From Planctomycetota bacterium (GTDB lineage: Bacteria > Planctomycetota > Planctomycetia > Gemmatales > Gemmataceae), in the NCBI GenBank assembly GCA_021781415.1, contig JAJXWW010000101.1:1-45718 (forward strand): a stretch of DNA of 45,718 bases. The letters are read 5' to 3'. Positions 8,582 to 16,728 of this stretch are shown piece by piece. Position numbers and translations under genes: made by a program. The notes beneath the pieces were generated by a model. That model was not told the DNA's origin and did no database searches. It was given only the letters and a program-made list of their open reading frames with translations. Position 1 is the stretch's first letter, and the number at the start of each line of letters is the position of its first letter.

Positions 8582-9748
8582 ATGATGCGCAAGGTGCAAA
8601 TCCGAAACTATAAGTCCATACCAGAATTGGACTTAGAACTCGGACGCATCACTGCCTTGATCGGCTCGAACGGATCTGGGAAGAGCAACATCCTGGAGGC
8701 GATTACCTTCGTATCCGCCGCGGCGCAAAACAAACTCGACAACGAATTCCTGGCTTCCAGAGGCGTCCGGGTAACAGACACACAGTTCATGCCGTGCGCG
8801 TTCGGAGACTCTTCGCCGCCATCCTCGGAGGCCGCGAAAACGATTAACATCAGCGTCGATGGTGACGATAACGTACATTTCTCGTGCGAATTGTCGGTAG
8901 ATGAATCAGGTTCTTTTCCTAAATGGACCCAGAATCTCACCATTCTGGCCAATGACCTGCTGCCTATCCTGAGGCCGCCTAAACCGCAGCATCGCGCTTC
9001 AAAAATCACCGCTGAGCTTGTGGAGCGGATGTTTAAGGAAGTGCCTTCAGAGATCACGGATCACTTTTTCAAGATGCGTGCAGGCACGCTTCCCGGATTT
9101 CTGATCTATGCCCCAGAGAACTCCGCCCTTCGCACCTTCCAGGCCGAGGGGCAGATACTTCCGCTCGGCGTCCGAGGAGAGGGCCTCTTTGCTCACCTGA
9201 AAGGACTCAGTTCGCCCAAGAACAAGGCTCGCTTAGGGAAGATCAAGGAATGCCTGTCCCTGATCGAGTGGTACGAGGACTTCGACATCCCCGAGGGCCT
9301 TAGCCCTGGCGAGCGAAGCATCCGAATTCGCGACCGCTACCTTGCGGCTGGAGCGTCCTTCGATCAGCGCAGTGCGAATGAGGGATTTCTGTTCCTACTT
9401 TTCTATCTCACGTTGTTTATCAGCCCCGACACACCGGCGTTCTTCTCGATCGACAACATCGACAACTCCCTTAATCCGAAACTGTGCGTGGCTCTGCTGC
9501 GGCAACTGACTATCCTCGCCAAAGAGTATGACAAGCAAGTCATCCTCACAACCCACAACCCGGCCGTACTCGACGGGTTAAATCTACACGATGCAGAGGA
9601 GCGGCTTCTCGTGGTAGATCGCAATAAAGCTGGATACACCCGCGTACACCGTATCGATCCGCCGAAACCGAATGGCGACGAGCCGGTGGTCAGTCTCTCG
9701 GAGGCGTTCATGCGGGGCTATATCGGGGGCCTGCCGAAGAATTTTTGA
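8582..9748 (+). CDS. AAA/ABC-type ATPase of an RloA/AriA-like (AAA_15/AAA_21) kind
   Basis: A 388-aa single-domain ATPase. It opens with KVQIRNYKSI and ALIGSNGSGKSN (Walker A). SANEGFLFLLFYLTLF stands at the ABC-signature position, followed by FFSIDNIDNSLNP (Walker B region) and VILTTHNPAVLDGL (H-loop). The usual DEPE after Walker B reads DNID, so the normal catalytic glutamate is an asparagine. Start choice: ATG 8582 or 8585 directly before the conserved KVQI; ATG 8555 is in frame and follows a G-rich stretch. The TOPRIM-like gene follows after 22 bp. ATPases of this kind paired with a TOPRIM or DUF4435/RloB-like partner are known from anti-phage systems such as PARIS; assignment here is by architecture, not by homology search. 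Confidence 0.8.
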   Translation: MMRKVQIRNYKSIPELDLELGRITALIGSNGSGKSNILEAITFVSAAAQNKLDNEFLASRGVRVTDTQFMPCAFGDSSPPSSEAAKTINISVDGDDNVHFSCELSVDESGSFPKWTQNLTILANDLLPILRPPKPQHRASKITAELVERMFKEVPSEITDHFFKMRAGTLPGFLIYAPENSALRTFQAEGQILPLGVRGEGLFAHLKGLSSPKNKARLGKIKECLSLIEWYEDFDIPEGLSPGERSIRIRDRYLAAGASFDQRSANEGFLFLLFYLTLFISPDTPAFFSIDNIDNSLNPKLCVALLRQLTILAKEYDKQVILTTHNPAVLDGLNLHDAEERLLVVDRNKAGYTRVHRIDPPKPNGDEPVVSLSEAFMRGYIGGLPKNF

Positions 9749-9770
9749 TCCTTTCGTGTTGAGGTGGGCT

Positions 9771-10457
9771 GTGTCTGTGTCCAGTTTCGCAATCATCGCC
9801 GAAGGTCAGAGCGATCAGTTGGTGCTGGAGAACATCCTCATCGGCTATTTCCAAAAAGGCGACGACGAGCCGATAGTAAGGCACGTCCAACCCCCTCCGC
9901 CAACTCCTCATTGCCCGGCACCACAGGCCGGTTGGACGCTGGTGTTTTCGAGTCTCAAACGCGGTGATCCGCAAAAGGCGCTGCAATTCAACGACTTCCT
10001 CGTAATCCATATCGATGCGGACGTACAGGAGGAGGCTGGATTCGACGTGCCGCGGCGGGGGTCGAACAACAAAGAACTACCTGTGCCCGAGCGAATTGAG
10101 CGCATCATCGAAAAGCTGAGGACGCATATGGATGGCACCTTCTATGAGGCAAACGCTCACCGCATCCTGTTTGCTGTCGCCGTCGATACCATTGAATGTT
10201 GGCTCCTGCCGCTGCTGCATAGCGATACCAAGGCCAAGAAAACAGTTGGATGCTTGGGATCTGCAAACGCGGCACTGCGCAAGGCCAACAAGAAGGGCCT
10301 GTCTTCCGGAGAAACCAAATTCCCGCGAGCCTACGATGACGCTTCCCGCGACTACAGGAAGATTAAGCTGCTGAGAAAGCACAGCGGCAGGAATCCGAGT
10401 TTCTGGGTTTTCATGAAACGACTCGACGAACGCTTCAAAAACGATGATTTGGATTAG
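9771..10457 (+). CDS. TOPRIM-like nuclease partner (RloB/DUF4276/DUF4435-like)
   Basis: A 228-aa protein with the TOPRIM order of acidic residues: E11 in IIAEGQSDQ, D82 and D84 in VIHIDADVQEE, and E142 in TIECWLLPLL. The E-x-W pattern after the DxD resembles RloB-type proteins. TOPRIM proteins of this kind are predicted metal-dependent nucleases acting as effectors beside an ATPase sensor. The start is GTG 9771, or GTG 9777, which has better spacing to GAGGTGGG at 9761-9768. It is encoded 22 bp after the ATPase and no other gene follows on this transcript before the promoter at 10503. Function is inferred from the acidic pattern and the partner. Confidence 0.65.
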   Translation: MSVSSFAIIAEGQSDQLVLENILIGYFQKGDDEPIVRHVQPPPPTPHCPAPQAGWTLVFSSLKRGDPQKALQFNDFLVIHIDADVQEEAGFDVPRRGSNNKELPVPERIERIIEKLRTHMDGTFYEANAHRILFAVAVDTIECWLLPLLHSDTKAKKTVGCLGSANAALRKANKKGLSSGETKFPRAYDDASRDYRKIKLLRKHSGRNPSFWVFMKRLDERFKNDDLD

Positions 10458-10502
10458 GCGACGGCGCAGCCAGGCTTCGCCGATGCGATGGGCGGTTCTT
10501 CC

Positions 10503-10531
10503 TTGTGAAGGCCGACGCGGATTGCTATGAT
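10503..10531 (+). promoter_or_regulatory. Probable promoter of the receiver/Nudix-MBL operon
   Basis: TTGTGA at 10503-10508, a 17-bp spacer and TATGAT at 10526-10531. The expected start near 10538 gives a ~50-nt leader with AAGGA before ATG 10589. Confidence 0.55.
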
Positions 10532-10588
10532 AAACCTTCCTGCCCGATCGAAACTCGTGCTTGCATCCGTGGAACTAAGGATTCTCTT

Positions 10589-10990
10589 ATGGCGGACAGC
10601 AAAACCATTCTCATTGTGGACGACGATGTGGAGCTGAGCGACGGCTTGCGCGTTGTCCTCGAACGCCAGGGCTTTCGCGTCATTCAGGCCCGCGACGGCC
10701 AACAGGGCAAGCAGATGGTGTATCAACAGAGGCCCGATCTGGTCATCCTCGACATGATGATGCCCCGCATGGGCGGCTATCCGGTGCTGGAGCATTTCAA
10801 GGGCAAAGCCGACGCGCCGCCGATCATTATGATCACGGCCAACGAAGGTAGCCGGCACAAAGCCTACGCCGAATACCTCGGCGTCATCGACTACATTCGC
10901 AAGCCGTTCGCCATGGAACGTCTGCTCGAAGCCGTTCATCGCGGACTGAGCGGTCAGCCCGGTGAGGCGGTCAAGGACGAGCAAGCGTGA
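10589..10990 (+). CDS. Single-domain response regulator (receiver protein)
   Basis: A 133-aa protein that is only a CheY-type receiver domain with a short tail. The acidic pocket is D11-D13 (IVDDDVEL), the phosphoacceptor is D55 (VILDMMMPRMGG), T83 lies in IMITANE and K105 in YIRKPF. It has no DNA-binding or enzymatic output domain, so it must act by protein contact. ATG 10589 has AAGGA at proper spacing. The next gene starts at GTG 10987 inside its stop codon, so the two are translationally coupled. No histidine kinase is next to it. Confidence 0.92.
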   Translation: MADSKTILIVDDDVELSDGLRVVLERQGFRVIQARDGQQGKQMVYQQRPDLVILDMMMPRMGGYPVLEHFKGKADAPPIIMITANEGSRHKAYAEYLGVIDYIRKPFAMERLLEAVHRGLSGQPGEAVKDEQA

Positions 10991-12480
10991 GCAACCCTCC
11001 GCTCGGCGAACCGTCGCGCCCCGTTCAGGCGGCCAGCGTCTTGTTGGCGCGAGCGCGCGGTTCCACCGCCTTGTTCGTGGCCATGCGCTCTCTCTCGCTG
11101 CGTTTTCTCGGCGGATTCCTCGCGTTCCCCGGAGGTAAAGTCCACTCCGCCGACCGCGAGTTGGCCACCGCTTCTCCAGGGGTGTCGCCGCAACACATCG
11201 CCGCCGTCCGCGAACTCTTTGAAGAAACCGGCATCTTGCTGGCGCGCGACGAGGCGGGAGATTATCCCCAAGCCGAGAAGCTGATCGCGCCGCGGAGCGA
11301 GCTACTGGCCGAGCAAATCGCCTTCGACCATCTGCTGAGCAAACACCAATGGCGACTGCGGGCCGACGATCTGACGTGGGCCGGCTCGCTGACAACGCCG
11401 CCCTTCTCGCCGATTCGCTTCGACACCGCTTTTTTTACCGCCATCCTACCGGAGGGACAGAACGCCGAGGTATGGCCCGGCGAATTGACCGACGGCGCAT
11501 GGCGCGACGCCGAGGACGTGCTGACGAGTTGGAAAACGGGCGACCTCTTGGTTTCTCCGCCTACCGTCGCGCTGCTGCAAGCGCTCGGCGGACAGCCTAT
11601 CGAACAACTGCCGCGGCGCTTTCCCCATGGTACTCATCCCCCCATCTGGTTCAGTCCCGGCGTGCAGATGATTCCCCTGCGCTGCGACGGACTGCCGCCC
11701 AGCACACACACCAACGCCTATGTCGTCGGCGAGGATACCGCGTATCTCCTCGATCCCGGGGCGACCGATGTCGGCGAACAGGAAGCGCTGTTCGCTTCTC
11801 TGGAGGGTCGTCGTCTTGCCGGCGTCGTGTTGACGCACCATCATCCCGATCATATCGGCTCGGCTGCCGTCGTCGCCGAGCGCTACGGCGTGCCGATATT
11901 CGCACATCCTCTGACGGCACAAGCATTGAGGGGCCGCATCGACGTGAATCGGTTTCTCGACGACGGTGACTGCCTCGATCTGGGGGAGACGCCGGACGGT
12001 CGAAGTCGGTGGCGCTTGCAAGCGATCCACACGCCCGGCCACGCGTCGGGGCATCTCGTCTTTTGGGATGCGTATTATCGCTTGCTCTTTGCCGGGGACA
12101 TGGTTTCGATGTTGTCTTCGGTGTTGATCCCGCCGCCGCCGGAGGGCGATTTGGCCATTTATCTCGATTCCTTGCGGCGGATGCAGACGTTGCCGGCGCG
12201 GCTGCTGTTGCCAGCGCACGGCTCTCCCAGCGCGCGGCCCGCCTTTGTGCTGGAGCGCGCCCTGGCCCATCGACGCGAGCGCGAAGAGCAATTGCTGCAA
12301 GCGTTGACCTCCGAGCCGCGCGCCGTCGCCGATCTGGCCGTGGAACTGTATCGCGGGCTGCCGGAGCCGTTAATGCGCTTCGCCGACATGCAAGTTCGCG
12401 CGGGGTTGCACAAACTCCAGCGCGAAGGTCGGGCCGTGGCCGTGGATGCGGAACGATGGAAACTGCCGGCCGGTTTCTGA
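10987..12480 (+). CDS. Nudix hydrolase fused to a LACTB2-like metallo-beta-lactamase-fold hydrolase
   Basis: A 497-aa protein with three parts. Residues ~10-230 are a Nudix domain of the NUDT8/NUDT19 (CoA-diphosphatase-like) style: FPGGKVHSADRE, then an insertion, then AAVRELFEETGILLARD. Residues ~235-430 are a metallo-beta-lactamase fold with THHHPDH metal ligands, HTPGHASGH, LLFAGDM and LLPAHG. The last ~65 residues form the winged-helix-like tail seen in LACTB2 proteins. The first domain should cleave nucleoside-diphosphate-linked compounds and the second is a hydrolase or nuclease with two metals; no shared substrate is evident. GTG start overlaps the receiver gene stop (GTGA). Confidence 0.85.
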   Translation: MSNPPLGEPSRPVQAASVLLARARGSTALFVAMRSLSLRFLGGFLAFPGGKVHSADRELATASPGVSPQHIAAVRELFEETGILLARDEAGDYPQAEKLIAPRSELLAEQIAFDHLLSKHQWRLRADDLTWAGSLTTPPFSPIRFDTAFFTAILPEGQNAEVWPGELTDGAWRDAEDVLTSWKTGDLLVSPPTVALLQALGGQPIEQLPRRFPHGTHPPIWFSPGVQMIPLRCDGLPPSTHTNAYVVGEDTAYLLDPGATDVGEQEALFASLEGRRLAGVVLTHHHPDHIGSAAVVAERYGVPIFAHPLTAQALRGRIDVNRFLDDGDCLDLGETPDGRSRWRLQAIHTPGHASGHLVFWDAYYRLLFAGDMVSMLSSVLIPPPPEGDLAIYLDSLRRMQTLPARLLLPAHGSPSARPAFVLERALAHRREREEQLLQALTSEPRAVADLAVELYRGLPEPLMRFADMQVRAGLHKLQREGRAVAVDAERWKLPAGF

Positions 12481-12481
12481 A

Positions 12482-13330
12482 TCAATGGCTTTCCAACCAC
12501 CGGCGCACTTCCTCCACGATCTCGTTGGGCGTTGAGGTGCCTGCCGTCAAGCCGACGAGGTCGCAATTGGCAAACCATTCGTCGCGCAATTCTTTGGAAG
12601 AGGCCACGAGATAGGCCGGACAGCCGAGCGAACGGGCCAACTCGACAAGTTTACGGCTATTGTTGCTGTCTGGTCCACCCACGACGATAACGAGGTCCGT
12701 CTGATCCGCCAGATCGCGCAGCGCCTGCTGACGATCTTTCGTCGGTTGACACACCGTATCGACGAACTGGATGTCCGTGTCTGGAAAACGCCGCCGCATG
12801 ATCTCGACCAGACCTTGCACGCGCTCCAACGGTTGCGTCGTCTGCGCCACGATACCCAACCGCAGATCCGGTTCGTCGCCGATGCGCTGGGCCAAGGAAT
12901 CGAGATCCATTTCATCCTGAACGATGGTGCAATCGTCGAAATCGCCGACGAGTCCGCGCACTTCGACGTGGTGGGGCTGGCCGACGACGACGGGGTGCCG
13001 TCCCTCGGCGACGAGCCGGGCGAGGGCGCGATGCGCGCGGGTGACAAGCGGGCAAGTGGCGTCGTGGACGGCGAGTCCGCGCTGACGCAATTCCAAACGC
13101 ACGCGGTCGGCGACGCCGTGCGCCGTCAGCAATACCGCCGGCGTGCGGATGTCGTCTTGTCGTTGGACGCGAACGGCTCCGGCCTCATCCAAGGTGGCGA
13201 CTACATCGGGATTGTGCACGAGATCGCCGAGGATGGTGAGCGAACCGCGCTCGGTTAAATCCAGAGCGAGATCGATGGCGTCGCGCACGCCGAAGCACAT
13301 GCCGAAGTGTTCCGCCAAACGTACTTGCAC
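12482..13330 (-). CDS. ispH: 4-hydroxy-3-methylbut-2-enyl diphosphate reductase
   Basis: A 282-aa protein, the last enzyme of the non-mevalonate isoprenoid pathway, which makes IPP and DMAPP with a [4Fe-4S] cluster. The three cluster cysteines are C12 (GMCFGV), C93 (DATCPLV) and C194 (DTVCQPT). H71 lies in TAHGV, H121 and the catalytic glutamate E123 in HVEVRG, followed by QTTQ, DSNNSRKL and GTSTPNE. The N-terminal motif EHFGMCFGV differs from the more common RGFCAGV type. GTG start at 13330. It converges with the Nudix-MBL gene, leaving one base between the two stops, with no terminator hairpin visible. Confidence 0.93.
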   Translation of the reverse strand: MQVRLAEHFGMCFGVRDAIDLALDLTERGSLTILGDLVHNPDVVATLDEAGAVRVQRQDDIRTPAVLLTAHGVADRVRLELRQRGLAVHDATCPLVTRAHRALARLVAEGRHPVVVGQPHHVEVRGLVGDFDDCTIVQDEMDLDSLAQRIGDEPDLRLGIVAQTTQPLERVQGLVEIMRRRFPDTDIQFVDTVCQPTKDRQQALRDLADQTDLVIVVGGPDSNNSRKLVELARSLGCPAYLVASSKELRDEWFANCDLVGLTAGTSTPNEIVEEVRRWLESH

Positions 13331-13416
13331 GCCGTGACTCTTTCGTATTGGGGGAGCGATCTTGCTAATCCATCAACTGTAGCTTGCCGAGATGCTTAAC
13401 GCCGTCAATCGACCCT

Positions 13417-13740
13417 TCAGGCGAAGTTGCGCCTGCGACCCTGTTGCACGATCGCTTCTAAGTGATCGAGATAGTTCGTGAACGCCTTGCGGCCGAAGCG
13501 CGTGAGTTGGCTGGTCGTTTGGGGACGCCGACCGACGAATTGCTTATCGATGGTGACGTATCCCTTTTCTTCCAGTTTTTGCAAATGCACGCTGAGGTTG
13601 CCGTCCGTCATGCCAAGCGTGTCGCGCAATTCGGTGAAGGTCAAGCGCGGGGCGGCGGCCAAGGCAGACACGATGGCCAATCGGCCCCGCTCGTGCAGCA
13701 GCGGATCGAGTTCGTCGAACAGGCTTTTGAAGACGCTCAC
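13417..13740 (-). CDS. Winged-helix transcriptional regulator (HTH_27/MarR-ArsR-like)
   Basis: A 107-aa winged-helix protein. ILxAL-type helix 1 (RLAIVSALAAA) is followed by TFTELRDTLGMTDGNLSVHLQKLEEKGYV as helix-turn-helix, then a wing with KQFVGRRPQTT and the phenylalanine-rich dimer helix. This matches the small regulators that travel with a membrane protein, often acting as repressor of that pair. GTG start at 13740, 37 bp after the stop of the membrane protein gene on the same strand, so they are probably co-transcribed from the promoter at 14423-14451. No signal-binding residues are evident. Confidence 0.82.
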   Translation of the reverse strand: MSVFKSLFDELDPLLHERGRLAIVSALAAAPRLTFTELRDTLGMTDGNLSVHLQKLEEKGYVTIDKQFVGRRPQTTSQLTRFGRKAFTNYLDHLEAIVQQGRRRNFA

Positions 13741-13777
13741 GAGGACACCCCCTTGCTGGCGTTGCGGGCCGATTGAA

Positions 13778-14386
13778 TCAGGCGACCGATCGATAGAGGC
13801 GGATGGCGCGTTCGCGCCGCTCCTCGCTTAGCAGCGTAAAGCCCAAGACGAGATGCCCCGCGCCAAAGCCCACGCCCATCATCGCGATGGACGAACCGGT
13901 TCCCAGCACGAACGACAGCGCGCCGAGGACGAGCATGACGACTCCCAGCCAGCGGATGCCGGACGGAGCATACGCCGAGGTGGCCAGCGCTCCTTGACCG
14001 TAGCACAACATCCACACGCCCGGCAGAAAGAGATGCTCGCCGCGCGCGAAGAAGAAAACCGTCAGCACCAGCCCCGCCCCCAGAGACGGAGTCAGAGCCA
14101 GCAACACCATGCGCGTTTGCCGCGTCCATACGCGCTCGCCCACTTCGCGCCCGCGCATCAGCGTGCCCACAAAAGTGCCCATCAGCGAACTGGCGAACAC
14201 GAATCCCCACACGGAAGCGAAAGCGACGGGGTCGGCGGCGTCGAAGTAGAAAAATGCCAACGCGCCGAGAATGGCCAACGTACCGGCCGCGAGACTGGCT
14301 CCGGCGGTCAACAGGCGATACTGGCACGTTCGCTCCATGAGCGTGCGAATCACTTCCAACGTGTGAGCCGCTTGTCGTTGGTCCAT
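13778..14386 (-). CDS. Multi-spanning membrane protein paired with the winged-helix regulator
   Basis: A 202-aa protein with about six hydrophobic segments, beginning after MDQRQAAHTLEVIRTLMERT. That N-terminal helix is typical of membrane partners of HTH_27 regulators. No transport motif or enzyme signature is visible. ATG 14386 follows GGAG at suitable spacing and a promoter 37 bp upstream. Another frame is open through nearly the same region but has no protein-like hydrophobic pattern and was rejected. The function is unknown; context suggests a small regulated envelope unit. Confidence 0.72.
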   Translation of the reverse strand: MDQRQAAHTLEVIRTLMERTCQYRLLTAGASLAAGTLAILGALAFFYFDAADPVAFASVWGFVFASSLMGTFVGTLMRGREVGERVWTRQTRMVLLALTPSLGAGLVLTVFFFARGEHLFLPGVWMLCYGQGALATSAYAPSGIRWLGVVMLVLGALSFVLGTGSSIAMMGVGFGAGHLVLGFTLLSEERRERAIRLYRSVA

Positions 14387-14422
14387 CGGAAACTCCGTGC
14401 AAATTGGTTTGCCACGCAAAGT

Positions 14423-14451
14423 AATCTACCCGACGATCCGGGTTGGGTCAA
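14423..14451 (-). promoter_or_regulatory. Probable promoter of the membrane-protein/regulator operon
   Basis: On the minus strand, TTGACC (14451-14446), a 17-bp spacer and TAGATT (14428-14423). It fires toward ATG 14386, giving a leader of about 30 nt. Confidence 0.55.
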
Positions 14452-14521
14452 GTTCAACGAGTGGAAAACAGAATAGGAGAGAACGGGAGGGTGAACCCGC
14501 ATCGAGACTCAACCCACAAGC

Positions 14522-15127
14522 TCATGGAGCGCCGGATGCCGGTTTTTGGTTTGCTTCCTCGGGCATGAAGAAGAAATCCGCCACGGGGCAGCGGAAGTCG
14601 GGTAGAACGTCTCCACCCGTGAGTTCATCGTCTCGTTCCAAGACCACGGGTGAGCCGTCGGAACGATAGACCGTGACCGTTTGTTCCTCTGGATCGACGA
14701 GCCAAACCAGCGACACTCCTCGCTTGATGAACCGACCGATGCGGCGATTCACCTTCGTCATGCGGTCGTTCGGAGAAAGCACCTCAATAGCCAAGGTAGG
14801 AATCTCCTCGGTCCACTTGGGATTCAGATCCGCGAAGGTGCGATTCTTGTCGTAGAAAAAGAGGTCCGGACCTTCGACGGTATCGGGATCGGATTCCCAC
14901 ATGATTCCCGTGTCGTTGGCACAGGCATATCCTTTGCGCCGCTGCCGGATGAACGAGCTGAGAATGAATCCGGCATTGAGACAAACGACGCCATGCACCT
15001 CTCCTGGCCGCGACACTTCCACCACCTTTCCGCGAACCAACTCGAAATTCCGATCGCGATTCTCCGGACGATGAACCCAATCCCAGAAATCGTTCGCGGT
15101 CATCAAGATGGTCGGCGGCGGCGTCAT
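14522..15127 (-). CDS. Uma2-family (DUF820) PD-(D/E)XK nuclease-like protein
   Basis: A 201-aa protein of the Uma2/DUF820 family, which is expanded in cyanobacteria and planctomycetes and has a restriction-endonuclease-like fold. Seen: FELVRGKVVEVS near the N-terminus, GPDLFFYDKN (the aspartate of the core), LAIEVLSPNDR (the E-x-x core strand) and KVNRRIGRFIKRGVSLVWLVDP, the most typical segment, with the conserved VWLVDP strand. ATG 15127 has GAGAGAAAG just upstream. Its biological role is unknown in this family. The palindromic repeat element lies directly upstream. Confidence 0.82.
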   Translation of the reverse strand: MTPPPTILMTANDFWDWVHRPENRDRNFELVRGKVVEVSRPGEVHGVVCLNAGFILSSFIRQRRKGYACANDTGIMWESDPDTVEGPDLFFYDKNRTFADLNPKWTEEIPTLAIEVLSPNDRMTKVNRRIGRFIKRGVSLVWLVDPEEQTVTVYRSDGSPVVLERDDELTGGDVLPDFRCPVADFFFMPEEANQKPASGAP

Positions 15128-15161
15128 CTTTCTCTCTCGATTAGAGACTATCCGCAAAGCC

Positions 15162-15272
15162 CCCCTCTCCCCTGTACTCAGGGGAGAGGGGTCGGGGGCG
15201 AGGGGCGAGAATCTGCGGAAGAATAACCCCCTCACCCCAACCCCTCTCCCCCTGAGTACAGGGGGAGAGGGG
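15162..15272. repeat. Pair of C-rich/G-rich palindromes in opposite orientation
   Basis: Hairpin 1 has a perfect 13-bp stem (15162-15174 with 15179-15191) and a TACT loop. Hairpin 2 has a perfect 14-bp stem (15241-15254 with 15259-15272) and an AGTA loop. Hairpin 2 is the reverse complement of hairpin 1 plus one base pair, and the flanks (TCCGCAAAGC on one side, TCCGATAAGC read in reverse on the other) are related. The whole unit is therefore a larger imperfect inverted repeat, as expected for a mobile palindromic element. A partial relative may lie at 5690-5720 (AGACTGTCTCAGAAACTCCC). Confidence 0.75.
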
Positions 15273-15343
15273 CTTATCGGACAGCTTCTTAGACAATACC
15301 AACGCGCATCATACCTCCGGAGGATGTTTCTGGGCCAGTCCGA

Positions 15344-16714
15344 TTATCGATCCCTTGGAGCGGCGAGTTCGTAGCGTCGGCCCAGGGAGGCGGGCATGCC
15401 GGGCGGGGGAGGGGTTGGGATCTCCAGGATGCCGCGTCCATCTTTCACTTGATAGAAGTCGTCGAACCCCTTGCCGGTGAGGGGGTCGAGGGGCAACGGC
15501 ACTTCGGTGATGTCGCTCCACTTCGCCGGCGATTTTCCTTCGTGTGACTTCGCGTACAAGCGCAACGCCTCGGCACAGCGGATGCGAGCGAAATCGCGCT
15601 CGCTACGCATCTGCGCCATCCACGTTTTATCGAGGGCCGGCAAGAGCAAGCGGAGGATGGTGCTTTCCTTGGCGCGAGCGTCTTCGATCGCGGCCTCCAT
15701 GATCCGTCGTGCTTGCCAGGTCGGTAGCGCTAGGGCCTTCAAAATGTCGTCGCGCACGCGGTCGTATTCGTCGAGGTACCACAACAGGAGTACCTGATTC
15801 TTCGGCATGGCATCGATTTCCTTCTCGGAGCGTCCCAGGTCGAGCAGATGTTGGCGTGCCCGTTTGAGATCATTTTCGTCCGCGGTCTTGCGGAGATAGC
15901 CGAATACTCCTTTCGCCAACTCTTCGGCCTGGCGCTCCGTCAAGGTCTCTCGACGCAGGCGGCGCAGCGCCGGATAGGAGCGATGGATGGTGTTTAATTC
16001 GTGTTCGATGGAGCGGCGCACGTCGCAAAAGGGGCGCGGCAACGCCGACAGCGCCCAGTAGAGATTGGGTGAATCGGGCGTTTGAATCCACTCTTCCACC
16101 TGGCCGAGCATGATGGCGGCGATGGCGATGCCGACGAGATTTTGAACGACCATCCCCTCGCTGCAGAGATCGTGCGACAAGGCGAAGCCGATTTGCAAGG
16201 TTTCCGCCGCGTCGTCGAATCGTCCCTCGGCGAGCTGGAGCCGATACTGGATACAGAGCAAGGAAGCAAGAAACCGCCATTGTTGGAGCATACCCAGGGG
16301 TAAATACTCTTGGATCGCTTGAATGGTCAGAGGCGGCAGTTCCCAATTGCATCGCTCGCGGCAAGCCGCTTGTCGGGCTAGGTGGAGCGTAGCGACATAA
16401 TGCCCGAGCAGGATACGCACTTCCTTGCGAGGCAACTTCTGAGGAGACATTTTCGAAAAATCGAATTCTTCTTCCGTTATCTTGTGTCTGGCTTCACGAA
16501 GGGCGTCCCCAGCCAATCGCCACAGCGGCGCTGCGTTGCCTGGCGTGCGGTCGCGCGGATCGGGCAACAAGCGATAGCGGAACGCGCCGCCTTCTTTGAC
16601 CTTAGCCTGCGGAGCGAGGCGGATCACTTTCGGACCTTCCGGAGGAGCCGGGGCGGCGAGGAGCACGCCGGCGACAATCATCCCACAAGCGACGATAACG
16701 AATCGACGGAACAT
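15344..16714 (-). CDS. Exported protein of unknown function, planctomycete-type
   Basis: A 456-aa protein that starts with a signal peptide (MFRRFVIVACGMIVAGVLLAAPAPP). The mature part is alpha-helical with TPR-like stretches such as EGRFDDAAETLQIGFALS. It ends with CAEALRLYAKSHEGKSP and PLDPLTGKGFDDFY, a kind of C-terminal segment that I associate with planctomycete exported proteins. No catalytic motif is recognised. ATG 16714 is well supported by AGGAGA 7-8 nt upstream. It follows the anti-sigma-like gene on the same strand across a very strong hairpin, so expression could depend on read-through of that structure. Confidence 0.7.
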   Translation of the reverse strand: MFRRFVIVACGMIVAGVLLAAPAPPEGPKVIRLAPQAKVKEGGAFRYRLLPDPRDRTPGNAAPLWRLAGDALREARHKITEEEFDFSKMSPQKLPRKEVRILLGHYVATLHLARQAACRERCNWELPPLTIQAIQEYLPLGMLQQWRFLASLLCIQYRLQLAEGRFDDAAETLQIGFALSHDLCSEGMVVQNLVGIAIAAIMLGQVEEWIQTPDSPNLYWALSALPRPFCDVRRSIEHELNTIHRSYPALRRLRRETLTERQAEELAKGVFGYLRKTADENDLKRARQHLLDLGRSEKEIDAMPKNQVLLLWYLDEYDRVRDDILKALALPTWQARRIMEAAIEDARAKESTILRLLLPALDKTWMAQMRSERDFARIRCAEALRLYAKSHEGKSPAKWSDITEVPLPLDPLTGKGFDDFYQVKDGRGILEIPTPPPPGMPASLGRRYELAAPRDR

Positions 16715-16728
16715 AATTAAATCTCCTG

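Noticed and set aside
10458..10502. Possible terminator after the TOPRIM-like gene (GGCGCAGCC/GGCTTCGCC)
   Set aside because: The stem is imperfect and no T-run follows.
13737..14402. Alternative frame over the membrane protein gene
   Set aside because: Low-complexity, basic, no hydrophobic pattern; the frame 13778-14386 gives a clean membrane protein with start signals.
15162..15272. CRISPR-like repeats
   Set aside because: Two palindromes only, opposite in orientation, no regular spacers; a palindromic element fits better.
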